64,000 nucleotides of DNA from Arthrinium phaeospermum (taxonomy: Eukaryota; Ascomycota; Sordariomycetes; Amphisphaeriales; Apiosporaceae): NCBI GenBank assembly GCA_006503535.1, contig QYRS01000011.1:1488001-1552000 (forward strand), written 5' to 3'. Every line of letters begins with the position of its first letter. Within the stretch, counting starts at the first letter, position 1. Shown here piece by piece: positions 12,506-24,163 of this stretch. The position numbers were made by a program, and so were the translations under genes. The notes beneath the pieces were generated by a model. It searched no databases and was not told the DNA's origin. It saw nothing but the letters and a program-made list of their open reading frames with translations.

Positions 12506-14416
12506 TCAGATCTGGTACTTGAAGTCGGGCTCCCGGTCGGTGTAATACACCGCGGCAGATCGCGAGCGGTGCCCGTCGTCCAGCAGCTGCTCCTTGCGGC
12601 CCTGGCGCCGGAGGTAGACGAAGCGGATGACCCACCACATGCACCAGGCGAAGCCGAGGCAGCCCAGCGACCAGGCGTGGCCCAGGGTGTAGGCGGGCGC
12701 CGCGTTGGAGTAGTAGATCTGGCCCGATACGACGCCGCCTATGTTGGTGAGGGTGAGCAAGATACCTGGGACGGAGTGAAGTCAGCCTATGCTCGCTCGA
12801 CGCTCGATGCTCAGCTCGTAATAGGGGCTGGTAATTACCTAGACTGGCTGCTCGTTTTCCGTCAGGGGCGCAATTGCCGGAAAGCCATGCTCTATAGCAC
12901 ACACATATACGTTAATTGAAGAAGCAGAATACTTAGGCACGGTTTTATAGCGACAAGCAAGCAGCATGTGGATGAAGGGGCGTTCTTCTTACATGTTCCC
13001 GCCGGTGCATATGTAGCAGGCCGTGGCGACGAGGTAGGTCGCGAAGTAGCGCACGGCGGCCGAGACGTCGCAGAGGAGGACGGCGTAGCCGGCGATGCCG
13101 AAGGGGGCGCAGAGGACGAGCGGGAGGAAGCGGACGGCGTAGCGGTCCGACAGGTAGGCGCCGACGGCGTAGACGACGGCGCCCCAGAGGTTGACGGGGA
13201 TGACGAGGTACTGGGCTTGCACGGTGGAGTAGTGGAAGCCGTCTTTGATGATGATGGGGAGGAAGGTGCCGAAGCCTGTGCGTAGCATTAGGTAAGTCGT
13301 TGACACCTCATACTCGGCGAAAGGGCAAGGTTACCGTAGAGAATGGTGACGACGGCGATCTGGGTGAAGCCGTGGAGCCAGCTTTTGATGTCCTTGGCTG
13401 CTTCTCGGATGTCTTTTCGGTTGTAGTGACCTGAGCCTCCGCTGTAGGTGTTCATTTCCCCTTCTCGGATTCTCATTAGGGCCTTCTCCTCCTCATTCAG
13501 GAAATAAGCTGTTTCATAGTCCTTTGGGACCAAGAAGACGCATAGAAAGGCCCAGATAACCGTTATGATGCCTTCTATGATGTACAGCCTGCGGATCGAT
13601 ATTCATCCTGGTCAGATAGTTGAACATAACGACAGCATAAGGGAGGGGGGGAAAGCTGGGAGGGCATACCAACGCCAACCAGCAAGTCCTCGGACTCCAT
13701 CCATACTCAGCATCGCCCACGCCAAAAGGCCGCCAAAGGCGCCAGAAAGGGCGGATGCGACTAGGGGACGGCAAATCAGCGCGTACACTGCAACCCAAAT
13801 GAAGAGGATCACATGAATTTCGACATACTGAAAAGATAGGCAACCCGAATCGCCAACTCCTCGCGCTTATACCAATTGCACAACAGCAGCGTCATGGCAG
13901 GGAACTGACACCCTTCGAAGAACCCCAGCAGAATGCGCGTCACTATCAGGGGGCCAAAGGACTGGACGAACCCCGTGCAGAGGCAGACGATGCCCCAGCA
14001 GAAGGTTATCAGAGGGATGACCCGGTTGAACTGGAGGCGCTTGACGAAGATGGAGGTCGGGAACTCTGCGAGGATGTAGAATACGTAAAAGACCGAGACT
14101 GCCGCCTGCTGGCTCACGCGAGTCAGTGATACATGAACTGGAAGAGTACCATTACTGTGTGACATACGTTCAGGTCGGAGCCCTGGAGACCCAGATCATC
14201 CGTCATTCCCTGCGTGGCCGCAAACCCGATGTTGCCGCGGTCGAGGTAGCTGATGAGCATCAGAAGCATCATGACGGGCGCGATGAAGCAGTCCAGCTTC
14301 CTGACTAGGGCCTTCTCCTTTCGCTGTCTCTCTACATCGTCCAGGGTCGGGCCTTGCTCCGCCGTAAGGTCATCTTGATGATCTACGTTGATCTTCTCGT
14401 CGGATGAGGGAGCCAT
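12506..14416 (-). CDS. MFS transporter, anion:cation symporter (ACS/Dal5-like) family
   Basis: Seven exons on the minus strand: 14416..14168, 14105..13829, 13760..13670, 13588..13335, 13275..12993, 12891..12839, 12765..12506; 488 aa, normal for the family. Donors are GTATGT, GTATGT, GTATGC, GTAACC, GTAAGA and GTAATT, all with AG acceptors. Landmarks: hydrophilic N-terminus, KLDCFIAPVMMLLMLISYLDR with NIGFA (TM1 and the ACS signature), EFPTSIFVKRLQFNRVIP, LGFFEGCQFPAMTLLLCNWYKREELAIRVAYLF, a central charged loop (LNEEEKALMRIRE), and AWLSGNCAPDGKRAASLG before the last helices. The family imports small organic anions such as allantoate, nicotinate, pantothenate or other carboxylates with protons across the plasma membrane. 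Substrate not inferable. A longer in-frame start (GTG at 14491) is rejected in favour of ATG 14416. Confidence 0.9.
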
Positions 14417-15110
14417 GTTCTGCTTTCTTACTACTGGGGTGGAGTTGATGGAACGCGCGCGATCTGGGAAAGACCCAGTGAAACCTCTCACGGTATATCA
14501 AAGTTTGAACAGTGTCGTCTACTTATTAGTACAGGAAGACCAGGGCAATTTTCTCAGATACATCGGAAAATTCCAGCAAGGCATGCCTCACCGACCAGGG
14601 CGAGGCTATCACAGCGATAAGCACTATCTTACCGGGAACCTGCATCTGAGGTAAGACAAACCCTCGTCATAGTTCTCGAGTTTTAACAGTCAGTGGCTTG
14701 ATTGGTTTTCTGGTACGACATGCATCTATAAAACGGTGAAGATCGTCATTCTCCTTAGGGGGGAAACGCCCAACTAGGAAAAGGCTGCGGCCCATGCAGT
14801 ATTCGTGTAGATGATAAAGGGGTAGAACCTGGGCATGACTTTCCGAAGGGTGCAGTATAGAAAATTCAAATCACTTTCATTGGCGAGTTGCGTCGTCTTG
14901 AGAGTGAGACCAAGGACTTGGCACTCGGTAGTTGATTGACTGGGTGCACAATAATGATGCAGGGGTTTTTAGACAAACTTCTACGACCCCTTGTCTGGTC
15001 AACACCATCCTGCTAGCTTTCCATCTCTTATACTACTTTAGTCGTTATTGGTAGAGATAATAATTCTGGGTCTATATTCGGTCAAGTCAGCCTATGAGCA
15101 ACATAAAATC
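14417..15110. other. Divergent intergenic region, ACS transporter / lactonase-like gene
   Basis: About 690 bp holding the promoters of two divergent genes. No gene and no recognisable operator. Confidence 0.45.
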
Positions 15111-16178
15111 ATGTCGTCGCCTCCCCATGCCCCCACAGTGACCCTCTCCGCCCTCAGGGCCGGCCACCTAACCCTCCCCGAACACCTCTTCGTCACCGAC
15201 GCCGACCCGGCCCGCCGCACCACGGTCCCCTCCCTCGCCTTTCTGGTCCGCCACGCGCCGTCCCGGACCAACCTCGTCTTCGACCTGGGCGTCAAGCGCG
15301 ACTTGGCCGGGTACGCGCCCGCCATGTCCTCGCATATCGCCGCGCGCCAGCCGGCGGGCGTAGGCGTAGATGCAGAAGATGATGCGGCCGCCAGCCTCCG
15401 CAAGGGCGGCCTTGACTCCGCGAAGGATGTTGATTTTGTTGTGCCTAGCCACGTCCATTGGGACCATGTCGGTACACCGGCCGACTTTGCGGCCGCTACC
15501 TTCCTCGTGGGCAGCGGTACGCTTGAGGTCCTTAGAGAGGGGGCCGGGCCGCGGTACCCGGGCGAGCTGTTCAATAGCGATGAGTTGCCGGGTGACCGGA
15601 CGCGGGAGCTTCTGCCTGTCTCTCCGAGGGGAGGGTATGGTGGTTTGAGGGCAGGGGGCTATTACGAGCGGCACGAGCCGAAACATACGCCGACTCCTAA
15701 AGGGTCCAAGGCAAAGCCACTACCATGCATTTCTTCTGCTTCTGGGACTGTCGAGGAGAGAGAAGAAGGAGAAGGTGGAGGGGTTTGGAAGCCCCTTGCA
15801 TGCTTCGCGCACACTCTAGATCTGTACGGCGACGGTTCAGTCTACATCGTCGATGCACCCGGCCATATATATGGGCATGTCAACTTGTTGGTGCGCATCG
15901 ACCAGGACAAGTACGTTTACCTGGGTGGTGACTGTTGCCACGACCCGCGGATTCTCGCGGGCGAGAAGGAGTTCGCCGAGTACCCTGATAGTCAAGGGGG
16001 CGTGCGCAGCGTGCATACCGACACGTCGATAGCGAGGTCTACTCTGGGAAACATCAAGAAGCTCACGGAGACGGGGTTCGAGATTGAGGGGAGAAAAGTC
16101 AAGGTCGAGGTCGTCGTGGCGCATGATGCCGTGTGGGCGGAGAGTAATAGGGGTCGCTTTTGGCCTGGCACCTTCTAA
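15111..16178 (+). CDS. Metallo-beta-lactamase-fold hydrolase, lactonase-like
   Basis: Single exon, 355 aa, from ATG 15111; the frame is open upstream to a TTG but has no other ATG. The metal-binding signature is complete: H114-V-H116-W-D118-H119 in VPSHVHWDHVG, a later His (H252 or H256 in APGHIYGHVN), D274 in GGDCCHD, and H338 in VVAHDAVW. This HxHxDH-H-D-H order, with an early LVFDLG strand, is that of N-acyl-homoserine-lactone-lactonase-like (AiiA/AttM) enzymes, which open lactone rings using two metal ions. A low-complexity loop (residues 212-225, EEREEGEGGG) interrupts the fold, probably on the surface. No signal peptide, so cytosolic. Natural substrate unknown: fungal relatives may act on mycotoxin, plant or bacterial lactones, or other esters. 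Confidence 0.88.
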   Translation: MSSPPHAPTVTLSALRAGHLTLPEHLFVTDADPARRTTVPSLAFLVRHAPSRTNLVFDLGVKRDLAGYAPAMSSHIAARQPAGVGVDAEDDAAASLRKGGLDSAKDVDFVVPSHVHWDHVGTPADFAAATFLVGSGTLEVLREGAGPRYPGELFNSDELPGDRTRELLPVSPRGGYGGLRAGGYYERHEPKHTPTPKGSKAKPLPCISSASGTVEEREEGEGGGVWKPLACFAHTLDLYGDGSVYIVDAPGHIYGHVNLLVRIDQDKYVYLGGDCCHDPRILAGEKEFAEYPDSQGGVRSVHTDTSIARSTLGNIKKLTETGFEIEGRKVKVEVVVAHDAVWAESNRGRFWPGTF

Positions 16179-16497
16179 GCTTCAGACTTACCTGAGGGGA
16201 GAGAAAAAAAATCATGGCTTTCACTTAACAGGCTTGAACTTCATAGTATAACACTTCAATTTCACAAGATAGCACGCGTGACATTGCTAGGAGAGAGTGG
16301 GTACATGAAAGGGTTTTTATATTTAATGTCCAAGATCTGTCTATAACTTGAAGTCCGGCCCCAGAGGTGATTCAGAGCTTGCGATGCCCTTTTAGTAACT
16401 TCAATGTTCGAAATTGTACAGTGTATTTCGCTTCTTCAAAAGACGTAGCCGACGTTTATGCCCGGACTGCCACCCTTCGCCCCTCATTGAATCATGA
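16179..16497. other. Convergent 3' regions
   Basis: Convergent 3' flanks of the lactonase-like and 2EXR genes; AT-rich and with a short A-run at about 16206. No gene seen. Confidence 0.45.
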
Positions 16498-17643
16498 TCA
16501 TGTGGAATAAGGCCCAAAAGCAGACTCGTAACTCGGCTGCAACAACGACCTCGGTGAAACATACATTCCGTAACCTGGGACACTATGCCAGTGGGCTTGC
16601 CGCCCGAAGTGTTTCTCTCTAGCCGTGATACGGGTGACCATGACGCGTTCGATTCCCCGTTCGCCCAGGGCCTCCCACCGATCAATGAAGCGGAGCATAT
16701 CCTGGCGGTTGATGCCCTGTCTGTTGGCGCGGATAAGAACCTCGCGCACCGCGTTTCTCAGGGACCGGTAGTGTCTTGAGGCCAGCACATCGTTATCCGG
16801 CACGACGATGTCCTTGCTTGCCGACTTGGGGACTCTCTGTACTCTCCCGCCGTGGAAATGGACTCGGCGCAGCTCCTGGAAGAAGCAGTGGGCCGCGACG
16901 TGGCGGTTCTCGTAGGAGAAGTCTCCGCCCTGCGACATGTCGACCATGGCCTCGTACCGATCGGGGACCTGGGTGCGGGGGATTTGCTCGAGGTAGATCG
17001 AGATTCGTTCTAGCTCAGGAAGCCAATCCAGAAACTCGTCGATGTTGTGTTCCGTGTATTCTGATAGCGCCCGGAATCCGACACGGAGATGACGGATGGA
17101 CTTCAGGACTTCGAGGCTGTCGTGCAGCACATTTCCATTACCAGACTCTACCAACTCGGCTATCCAATCCTCGAAGATCGGAAGAGGGAAAACCAGATCG
17201 TCTCCTAAGCTGTTGAACTCGAAGTTGAACATCCACTGGTCGAATTCAGGGCACAGCCACACGACCTTCATAGGCAGTAGTCCAATGGTGTAGCGGAACT
17301 CCGGGTTGGCCAGGCAGGGTGCCGGCGTGAAGACCTTCAGGAGGCAGTTCGTCTCGAACACGTAATTGGCCTCTGGACTGGCCAGGCGGAGATGCTGAAT
17401 GTACAGATCTCGATATGGCCCACGAGTGGCAGGTGTGTCCTTTCTGTCGCTCTCGACCACGACGGCTCCGCCGTCTTCGGAGTCGCGGAGGGTGAGCTCC
17501 CAGTCCCGGGGCATCTCTTTGGCGATTGTGAGGAAGGCCTCCTCCCAGATCATGAACCGTAGCTCGGGTGGCAGCTTTGGGAATGGATCGAAAGTTGAAG
17601 GGCCGTGGCTCGCATCAGGCTGAGCAAGAATATTGTTGGCCAT
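16498..17643 (-). CDS. 2EXR-domain protein
   Basis: Intronless, 381 aa. The N-terminal motif FPKLPPELRFMIWEEAF (residues 21-37) is the hallmark of the fungal 2EXR domain, which resembles an F-box-like helical start and is greatly expanded in Pezizomycotina. The rest is a globular acidic protein with several Trp-rich segments (PMKVVWLCPEFDQWMFNFEF; IRHLRVGFRALSEY). The frame is open upstream to a TTG at 17757, but ATG 17643 (MANNIL) is the only Met before the domain, so it is taken as the start. Function of the family is unknown; no catalytic motif is visible. Confidence 0.85.
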   Translation of the reverse strand: MANNILAQPDASHGPSTFDPFPKLPPELRFMIWEEAFLTIAKEMPRDWELTLRDSEDGGAVVVESDRKDTPATRGPYRDLYIQHLRLASPEANYVFETNCLLKVFTPAPCLANPEFRYTIGLLPMKVVWLCPEFDQWMFNFEFNSLGDDLVFPLPIFEDWIAELVESGNGNVLHDSLEVLKSIRHLRVGFRALSEYTEHNIDEFLDWLPELERISIYLEQIPRTQVPDRYEAMVDMSQGGDFSYENRHVAAHCFFQELRRVHFHGGRVQRVPKSASKDIVVPDNDVLASRHYRSLRNAVREVLIRANRQGINRQDMLRFIDRWEALGERGIERVMVTRITAREKHFGRQAHWHSVPGYGMYVSPRSLLQPSYESAFGPYST

Positions 17644-18473
17644 CTTGTTTTTGCTTGCAAGCTTTATGAAAGTAGTATTGTGTTGTAAGGAGTGTAAGTG
17701 AATAACAGGCTTAGCTTTCTTCGTCTCGGTCGTGTGTAAGAAGGATTTTCGTCCCAATATGAAATCAAGAATGAAGAGAGAAAGAGGAAAAGATGTGAAG
17801 CAGACAGAGGAAAATCATGACAGCCCAGGCCATGGCTTAAAGTACAATTGGTGAAGAGAAGGCATCTCCGATAGATGAAAAGACAATCATCTCCGGCAAT
17901 GCCAAGCTAGAACAATATAGTATTGGGGGTATGAATGGTGAGCTGAATTAAGCCTCTGAGTCCCAGGAAAACCACAAAGGAATTGTTTGATTGACTGGAC
18001 CTATTACGCTTTGAAGCAGTAAATGCCAACTATTGTTCCAGACCCAACAGCCATGGACAATATGTACATCAATTGAAAACAATAGCCGTTAGATGCAGGA
18101 TGGCACACGGCAGAAAGGGCTGGAGACGATTTATGCTGAGAATGGTAGAGCCAGGTAGAGAGTGAATCTAAAATGCAAAAGGGAATACTGGCAGAGATCC
18201 ATCTCGCAGAACCAGCCTCTATGGCAGTGTATGACTGCATATGAGCCAGAACGGACGGAATTGTATACTCTAGAGTCATAGAACACAACTTCAAAATCTA
18301 TTCCCAGAACTTATTTTCAGTACCCAGTAAGCCCATTCACTGTTTAGACCTTCGCGGGCATTTTGATCATAGGGGACATGAGTGAAGCATCAGACGCTAA
18401 TGGGCATCAGGAAGGATGCATGCATTCTGGGATTCCGAGCATGGAAGAATAGAAACTAACCAGCTCACTATGA
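17644..18473. other. Intergenic region without supported gene
   Basis: About 830 bp. A 96-codon minus-strand frame (18004-18294) has no recognisable domain or good context and is not called. Confidence 0.4.
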
Positions 18474-19932
18474 TCATAGCTCCCCGAATATCCTCCTCAG
18501 TCTTAGTACTTCATGCTTCGTCACAAACAGACCAATGTTAGCATCAGCCTCATCGCCCATTGAACCCTCCAGCATCTGGACCATATCGCTCACTTTGGCA
18601 CACTCCCAGTCTCCGCTGGTATTTGTCCAAAATACGCGCTTGATCCCTACTGAGTCCATGTACGCTACACAACGGTAACACGGCCGAGACTCTCCAGCAC
18701 ACAAATGCGGCTCTCTGGTAGTATTAGGCGCGGGGACGCTACGCACAGGTTCCTTGAAACTGAGCTCGTCGTACAAGGATCCCGTAGGAGCGTCGGAATC
18801 AGAACCTGATGAGTTCACCTGCGGTGCGTCAGCATGCCAGGTCGACTTCGACTCATCGTGTGCGTTAGAGTTGCGCTTCCGCCCTTCTGTAGGGATGCGT
18901 AGGCGAATAACATAGAGATCCGCTCCTATAAGCTTCGGGTGCTTCATGCGATCTCGCAAATTACGCCCGCCGGCGTGAGCTCGACCTTTGGGGAGCAACA
19001 TATGGTTCTCCAGGGGTTCCATAACATGATGTCTAGGCTACATGGATGTCAGCAACTGTAGCCCGAAGAAAATTGCACTTGTCAACGAACTTACCTTTTT
19101 CTCAGAGCCTTCCAAACTCTTCAATATCTTAGTGGACGCTGTGCCGGGAGCAAGTTCCGTATCAGAATCTTCATCAGTGAGATTCTCGGGAGAAGTACTC
19201 GGCGACTTCGTGTGCTGCTGCTGCTGCTTATCGTGCGATACGTGCTTCTTGTGGTGCTTGTACTTGCGATGGCCATTGTTGGACTTATAGTAGTCGGCCT
19301 GATAGTGAGAAGTTCCGTAGCGAGGAGCCGACCTGGGCGAGGTGGCCTGTAGCGCCGTCCCAGTGGCCGGTGGAGGCTTCAAAGCGCCACTCGGATCCTT
19401 GAACAGAAGCGGTGCCTTGTTGGATACCCTGCGCAAGCTCGGCGCGGCACACACGGTCGACGAAGGTCGCGACCGCGCTCCTTCGTAACTCGCGTTTGCG
19501 TTTCGTGTCACCCGGTAACTTGTAGCACGGTTTAATGGAAGACACCGTCGTGGCGGCCAGCGTGCTGGAGGACGAGAGGGCGCTGTTGATGGCCATCATC
19601 TCGCTGTGCATGGTCAGCGGGGTGTTGGCCAAGGGGCCGCCGCCCATGCCGACCATCGACTCAAAGGCCGTGAAGTTCTTAGACTTGGCAGCGGTTGCCT
19701 CCTTGTTGGTGGGGCCCGCGGCGGCAGCAGGAGTAGGAGAGACGGGGCGTGGGGCGGCCGCGAGGGGCAGCTGGCCTGTCTTCAGGGCGCCGCCGTCGAA
19801 GCCGCTGCGGACGTCGTTGAAGCCCTGTCCGATCACCTTGCCGCCCTTGACGATGATGCAGCCATGGCGGTACTTCAGAGGGGAGTTCAAAGCCTGCGCA
19901 AGGCAAAGATTCTTGTAATTATCTGTCTTCAT
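18474..19932 (-). CDS. Cytidine/deoxycytidylate deaminase-like protein, frame break in the middle
   Basis: Start ATG 19932 (MKTDNYKNLCLAQALNSPLK). The two halves of the zinc-deaminase active site are visible: H109-S-E111 in MHSEMMAINSAL (HxE: zinc ligand and proton-shuttling Glu) and PCYRC in the last exon (about 18668-18682; the other two zinc ligands). Between them is an unusually long insert with a basic stretch (GDTKRKRELRR) and a Lys/His/Gln-rich linker (KYKHHKKH, QQQQH). Last intron: 19094..19038 (GTAAGT/GTAG), final exon 19037..18474. Between about 19430 and 19300 coding passes from one frame (ending SEWRFEAST) to another (RYGTSHYQADYYK), yet no GT-AG pair of usable size and phase fits. 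So either a one-base indel (real or assembly) or a non-canonical intron lies there. A role in nucleotide or RNA deamination is only a family inference. Confidence 0.7.
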
Positions 19933-21531
19933 GGTGATGCTGAGAGTTGGGGATCTTGAGAGAAAAGATTTCGTGTTGGTCACAGGTGTGTGTTTTTTGA
20001 TATCTTTTTTTTCCTTCGTGGATGCTGTCGTTGGCAGAATCCTGTAAGTACTGAAGTGATGTTTGGGTTTGTGACTGTTCTTGGGGTGGAGCAAGGTAGG
20101 TAGTGGAAGCCTGAGGTTGCTGGTTGTTGGAAGAGAGAGGCGTAGATGGTGTTTTTAGCGTTGGAGGATTTGGCCAGTCGGGGACAATCCCAGCGGGTTC
20201 AGTGCAGCTCCAAGGCGTTGGTTCGCTATTTCCCCGGATTTGTTTTAGTTGGGGTAACTGATCCCTGATGAGCTTGTATTGGCGATCAGAACTCTCTTCA
20301 ACTGGATCTAACGGAGATCATAGTATCTATGCAAGGAAGGTTTTGCCAAATCCAAAGAGGGAAAAAAAAGCATCGAAACAGCCCTGGCCCGGCTAGGAGA
20401 GCCCGACGACTGCTAGCAAATACTGGACAGCGAGCTTCGTAGACACCACGGTTATGATGCACATCCATTTTACACATCAACGGCCAGAACGATGACCATG
20501 CATATAGCACATATCTACCCGTGAATGATATCAGGAACACTTGCCCATAGCGGCACCCAGCTAAATTGTCATTGCCCAATCTCGTCTGTATTGCTTTCTC
20601 ATCCTGTGTTTCCTCCCTTCGTTTCTGGGCTGACTGGCCTAGCTTGGCTTGGGGTTCCCCGCTCTTTAGAACAGATCAAACAAGATTTGACTGAAGAGAT
20701 CTTGGAGTCTGTATCTCGTTTACATCCTCTACCTAGATATTATAATGATTGATACAGGCCGCCTATGGAGGGTCATAGGACTTACTGGTTTTCTATTTGT
20801 TTCCCAGAGACGAGTATGTTCAAACCATAGTATTCAATATACACGTGAGTTCTGGAGAATGATATTTTGCTATTGAATACCTACCTCAATTTTGAGACCA
20901 GATGATGTGCGTGTAGATATTCTCAGTCGCAAGAAACCGTTTATTACTTGCATAATGAGATTCCGTTAGTGCATGTGGGTTATCAACACACCTCAAGTAT
21001 AAATCCATGTCAGGTACGTGTAGGCGGCAGGCAGGCAGGTGGGATTGAATGACGCGCCCCACAGGAGCTCCCTCCCGCTTCAGACTCGTCACCCTGTTTC
21101 AGTGGCTGGCCAAATGCCCAATGCTACCTACAGCCTTCTTCCGGCTTCAGTCCCACATGTCTTCTTACAGCTTACCATCATGAACACCATATACGTAAGA
21201 GTTGTGCAATAGCCTTCGCAATCCATTGAGTGCCGGCCTCTTCGAGCACCGTTGTCGCAGGTTAAAACATATACATAAAAGTTTCGGCGCATTACATTGG
21301 ACGCACCCGTCATCTGTCGTGATTGCCGTCGCAGAGTCAATTTGTCCCGTTTGGGAAACTCGACTATCGCTGGTACGAAAGGCCATTACGACGACTACTG
21401 GCAGCGAACCAACCTGCCAACGGATCACATCCTACATACCTCTTCCTTGATATAATTGTAGCGAACCTTGTTATACGCGGCGACGTTCGATCGAAAGGTG
21501 CAACACATTTTCCTCAATTCAAGAGCCCAAC
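19933..21531. other. Divergent intergenic region, deaminase-like / MVP1
   Basis: 1.6 kb between divergent genes. T-rich/A-rich tracts at about 20005-20015 and 20360-20370. No gene supported; frames of up to about 90 codons look random. Confidence 0.45.
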
Positions 21532-24163
21532 ATGTCTCTCTTCGGTGCATCCCCGCCGGACGAATCGCCCGCACTAAGCAACTCGGCCATGGGCCGATCG
21601 CGCAATTCACTCTTCGAGGATGATGGACCAATGACTCGATCCACCTCCGATACTCTCTTTGACGACGGAGATGCACTGGGCAGCGAACGCCATTCTCCTT
21701 GGGACCTGCCGACTCCCCGAAAGCAGCAGTCGCGTGCTGACTTGATCCGTAACTTACTGGCTGGCGTCGAGGTGCCCGAGGGCTACATCGAAGCATACGA
21801 CTTTACACTACGCGAGAATGGCCGTGGCGGCAAGGTGTCGCCGGCCGGTGTCACCACGACCCTGGCCTCTGCGAAGCTGGGGGCCGATGAGCAAGCTAGA
21901 ATCATGAGCATTATCTCTCCCCAGGGCGAGGAGGTGCAACTTGACCGAGATTCCTTCAATGTGCTCCTCGCGCTTATCGGCCTAGCCCAAGAAGGTGAAA
22001 CGATCAGCTTGGATGGAGTCGACGAAAGACGACGTAGTAAGTCTCGCACTGTTTGATACCTTTACCATAGTTCGCCCATCAAGTATTTGGAGTCAGCCAG
22101 ATCCCTTACTGGCTTTCCATTTGCCAGCCTGCACGATTGCAACCCAATTGCTTGGCTTCGTCAATCCGCGGTAGCCTACCTTGGGATTGTCCTGTGCATC
22201 CTCAAGCGGGTCCGTTTTGTGACGCTATTCGGTCGCTGATAGTGATATCGACTTGCTCCGTCACGCCGGGACTGACGAAATTCAATAGATCTCCCTCCAA
22301 CCCAGTTATCGAACATTAGCAACAAGAAATCCCAACAGCCTCAACAACCCATTTTTGATACCTCCGAGCTGGCCGCGAAGCCTCCACAAGCCCCCGAGCT
22401 CCCCAAGAAAGACTCGCCGCCCAGGTCGCAAGCTCGAAAGCCCTCCATGTCGGACCCAGAAGACGATCCCTGGAACACGCCCGACCTCCACCGTAACCAT
22501 CATCACGCGGAGGCGCCGAGCGCCTCCAATGGTAACCGCGACGAACCCGGAGTTTCGAGCTTCGGCGGCAACGGGTATGGACCTGGCGATGAGCGCGATG
22601 TGCAACGAACAACTTCGACATTTACAACGCCTTCGATAGGCTCAGAGACACCCATACCCTCAGGCCGTCAGTCGGCGGCATCTGGCGCCATGCCCTCGAA
22701 CCCTGGCGACTGGGGGTATTTCGACGGTTCCAATCCTGCTGCGGATGCCGGCTTTGGCGGCGCGCCCTCAAATCAAGCAATAAGCCCCTTCGGCGGCGCT
22801 TCCAGTGCCGATCGCACACCAAACATGAATCCTCCCGCTGTGTCTCACACACGCACCATTAGTGCTGGGCGAACGGGTAGCTCCGTGGAGGAGAACATCG
22901 TGGTTACGCTCATGCCGGAGAAGGAGGGACTGTTTATGTTCCAGCACCATAACTACGAGGTCACGAGCTCCCGTCGAGGTAGCAAAGTCATCAGACGTTA
23001 CAGCGATTTCGTGTGGCTCCTTGACTGCTTGCATAAGCGCTATCCTTTCCGCGTGCTGCCTCTGCTGCCGCCCAAGAGGGTGGCTGTCAATGGAAACCAT
23101 CTGAGTAATGATGGCGCATTCATAGAAAAGAGACGGCGAGGATTGTCGCGTTTTTTGAACGCGGTGGTCAGGCATCCGGTCCTGGGACAAGAGCAGTTGG
23201 TGATAATGTTCTTGACCGTTCCTACAGTAAGATTACTACTCATGCATATATCGTTTTGTCGGGCTCTTTGACTAATTATGACAACATATACAGGAGCTTT
23301 CTGTATGGCGCAAGCAGGCAACTATCTCGGTGCAAGACGAGTTCGCCGGGCGGCCGCTACCCCCCGGTCTGGAGGACTCTTTGCCCATTGGGCCTCTGAA
23401 CGAGCTATTCGATCGAACGCGATCTGGAGTCCGCCGGTCCGCCGAGCTGTATATTAATGCCTGCAACCTGATGGATCGCCTGGTGAAGCGCTCGGAAGGC
23501 GTAGCTGCTGATCACGCTCGAATGGCCGTCTCTCTTGGATCATTGACCGAGGCCAGCAATGATACGTACGCGACCGACACTAACGATGTACCCCTGCTCA
23601 ACGATGGTCTTTTTGCCATGTCCAAGGGTCTGCGAACCGCCCAGAGTCTGTTGGAAGACGAAAGCAGAGCTTGGGATGCTGGAGTTTTGGAAGACCTCAA
23701 GAGACAGCGCGATTCATTGGTCTCAGTACGGGATATGTTTGAGCGCCGAGAGCGTCTCGACAAGGACAACATCCCATATCTGGAGCGAAGAATCCAGACC
23801 AACGAGACAAAGCTGGCGGGTCTACGGGCTAAGCCGGATGGCCTGGTCAAGCCGGGTGAGATCGAGCGAGTGGTCGAGAACATCATCAAGGTATGATCGA
23901 TCTTACAACATAACCCATACTTGGAAAAGTGGCTGGACTAACACACTATACAGGATAAGGAGAACATTGTCAACCAGCATAATCGCTCCGTTTTCGTACG
24001 CGAGTGTATTCGCGACGAGCTCATATACTTCCAACAGACTCAATACCACGTCTCCCGTCTGGCCCAGGATTGGGCTCAAGAGCGCGTCAAGTATGGCGAG
24101 ATGCTCGCCGACAACTGGCGCAGGTTGTTGGACGAGCTTGATGGCATGCCACTAGGGGACTAG
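21532..24163 (+). CDS. MVP1: Sorting nexin Mvp1 (PX-BAR protein)
   Basis: Four exons: 21532..22036, 22289..23226, 23294..23890, 23954..24163; 749 aa. The first intron (252 nt) is long for this window; its TAG acceptor before ATCTCCC gives RRNLPP and keeps phase. Residues 1-170 hold the short helical N-terminal part (SRADLIRNLLAGVEVPEGYIEAYD...). Residues 170-365 are a disordered Pro/Ser/Gly-rich linker. Residues about 371-480 form a PX domain (EENIVVTLMPEKEGLFMFQHHNYEV split by RRYSDFVWLLDCLHKRYPFRVLPLLPPKR), which binds phosphatidylinositol 3-phosphate; about 490-749 is the helical BAR region (RSGVRRSAELYINACNLMDRL... YLERRIQTNETKL). Known role of the family: endosome-to-Golgi/vacuolar sorting and endosomal tubule formation. 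Very confident on family. Confidence 0.93.

Noticed and set aside
12341..12919. 192-codon plus-strand open frame
   Set aside because: Overlaps the last two exons of the ACS transporter in antisense and has no family features.
19301..19332. Intron between GTCGGC (19332) and CTATCAG in the deaminase-like gene
   Set aside because: It would be only about 33 nt, below the practical minimum for fungal introns, so it cannot be used to repair the frame.
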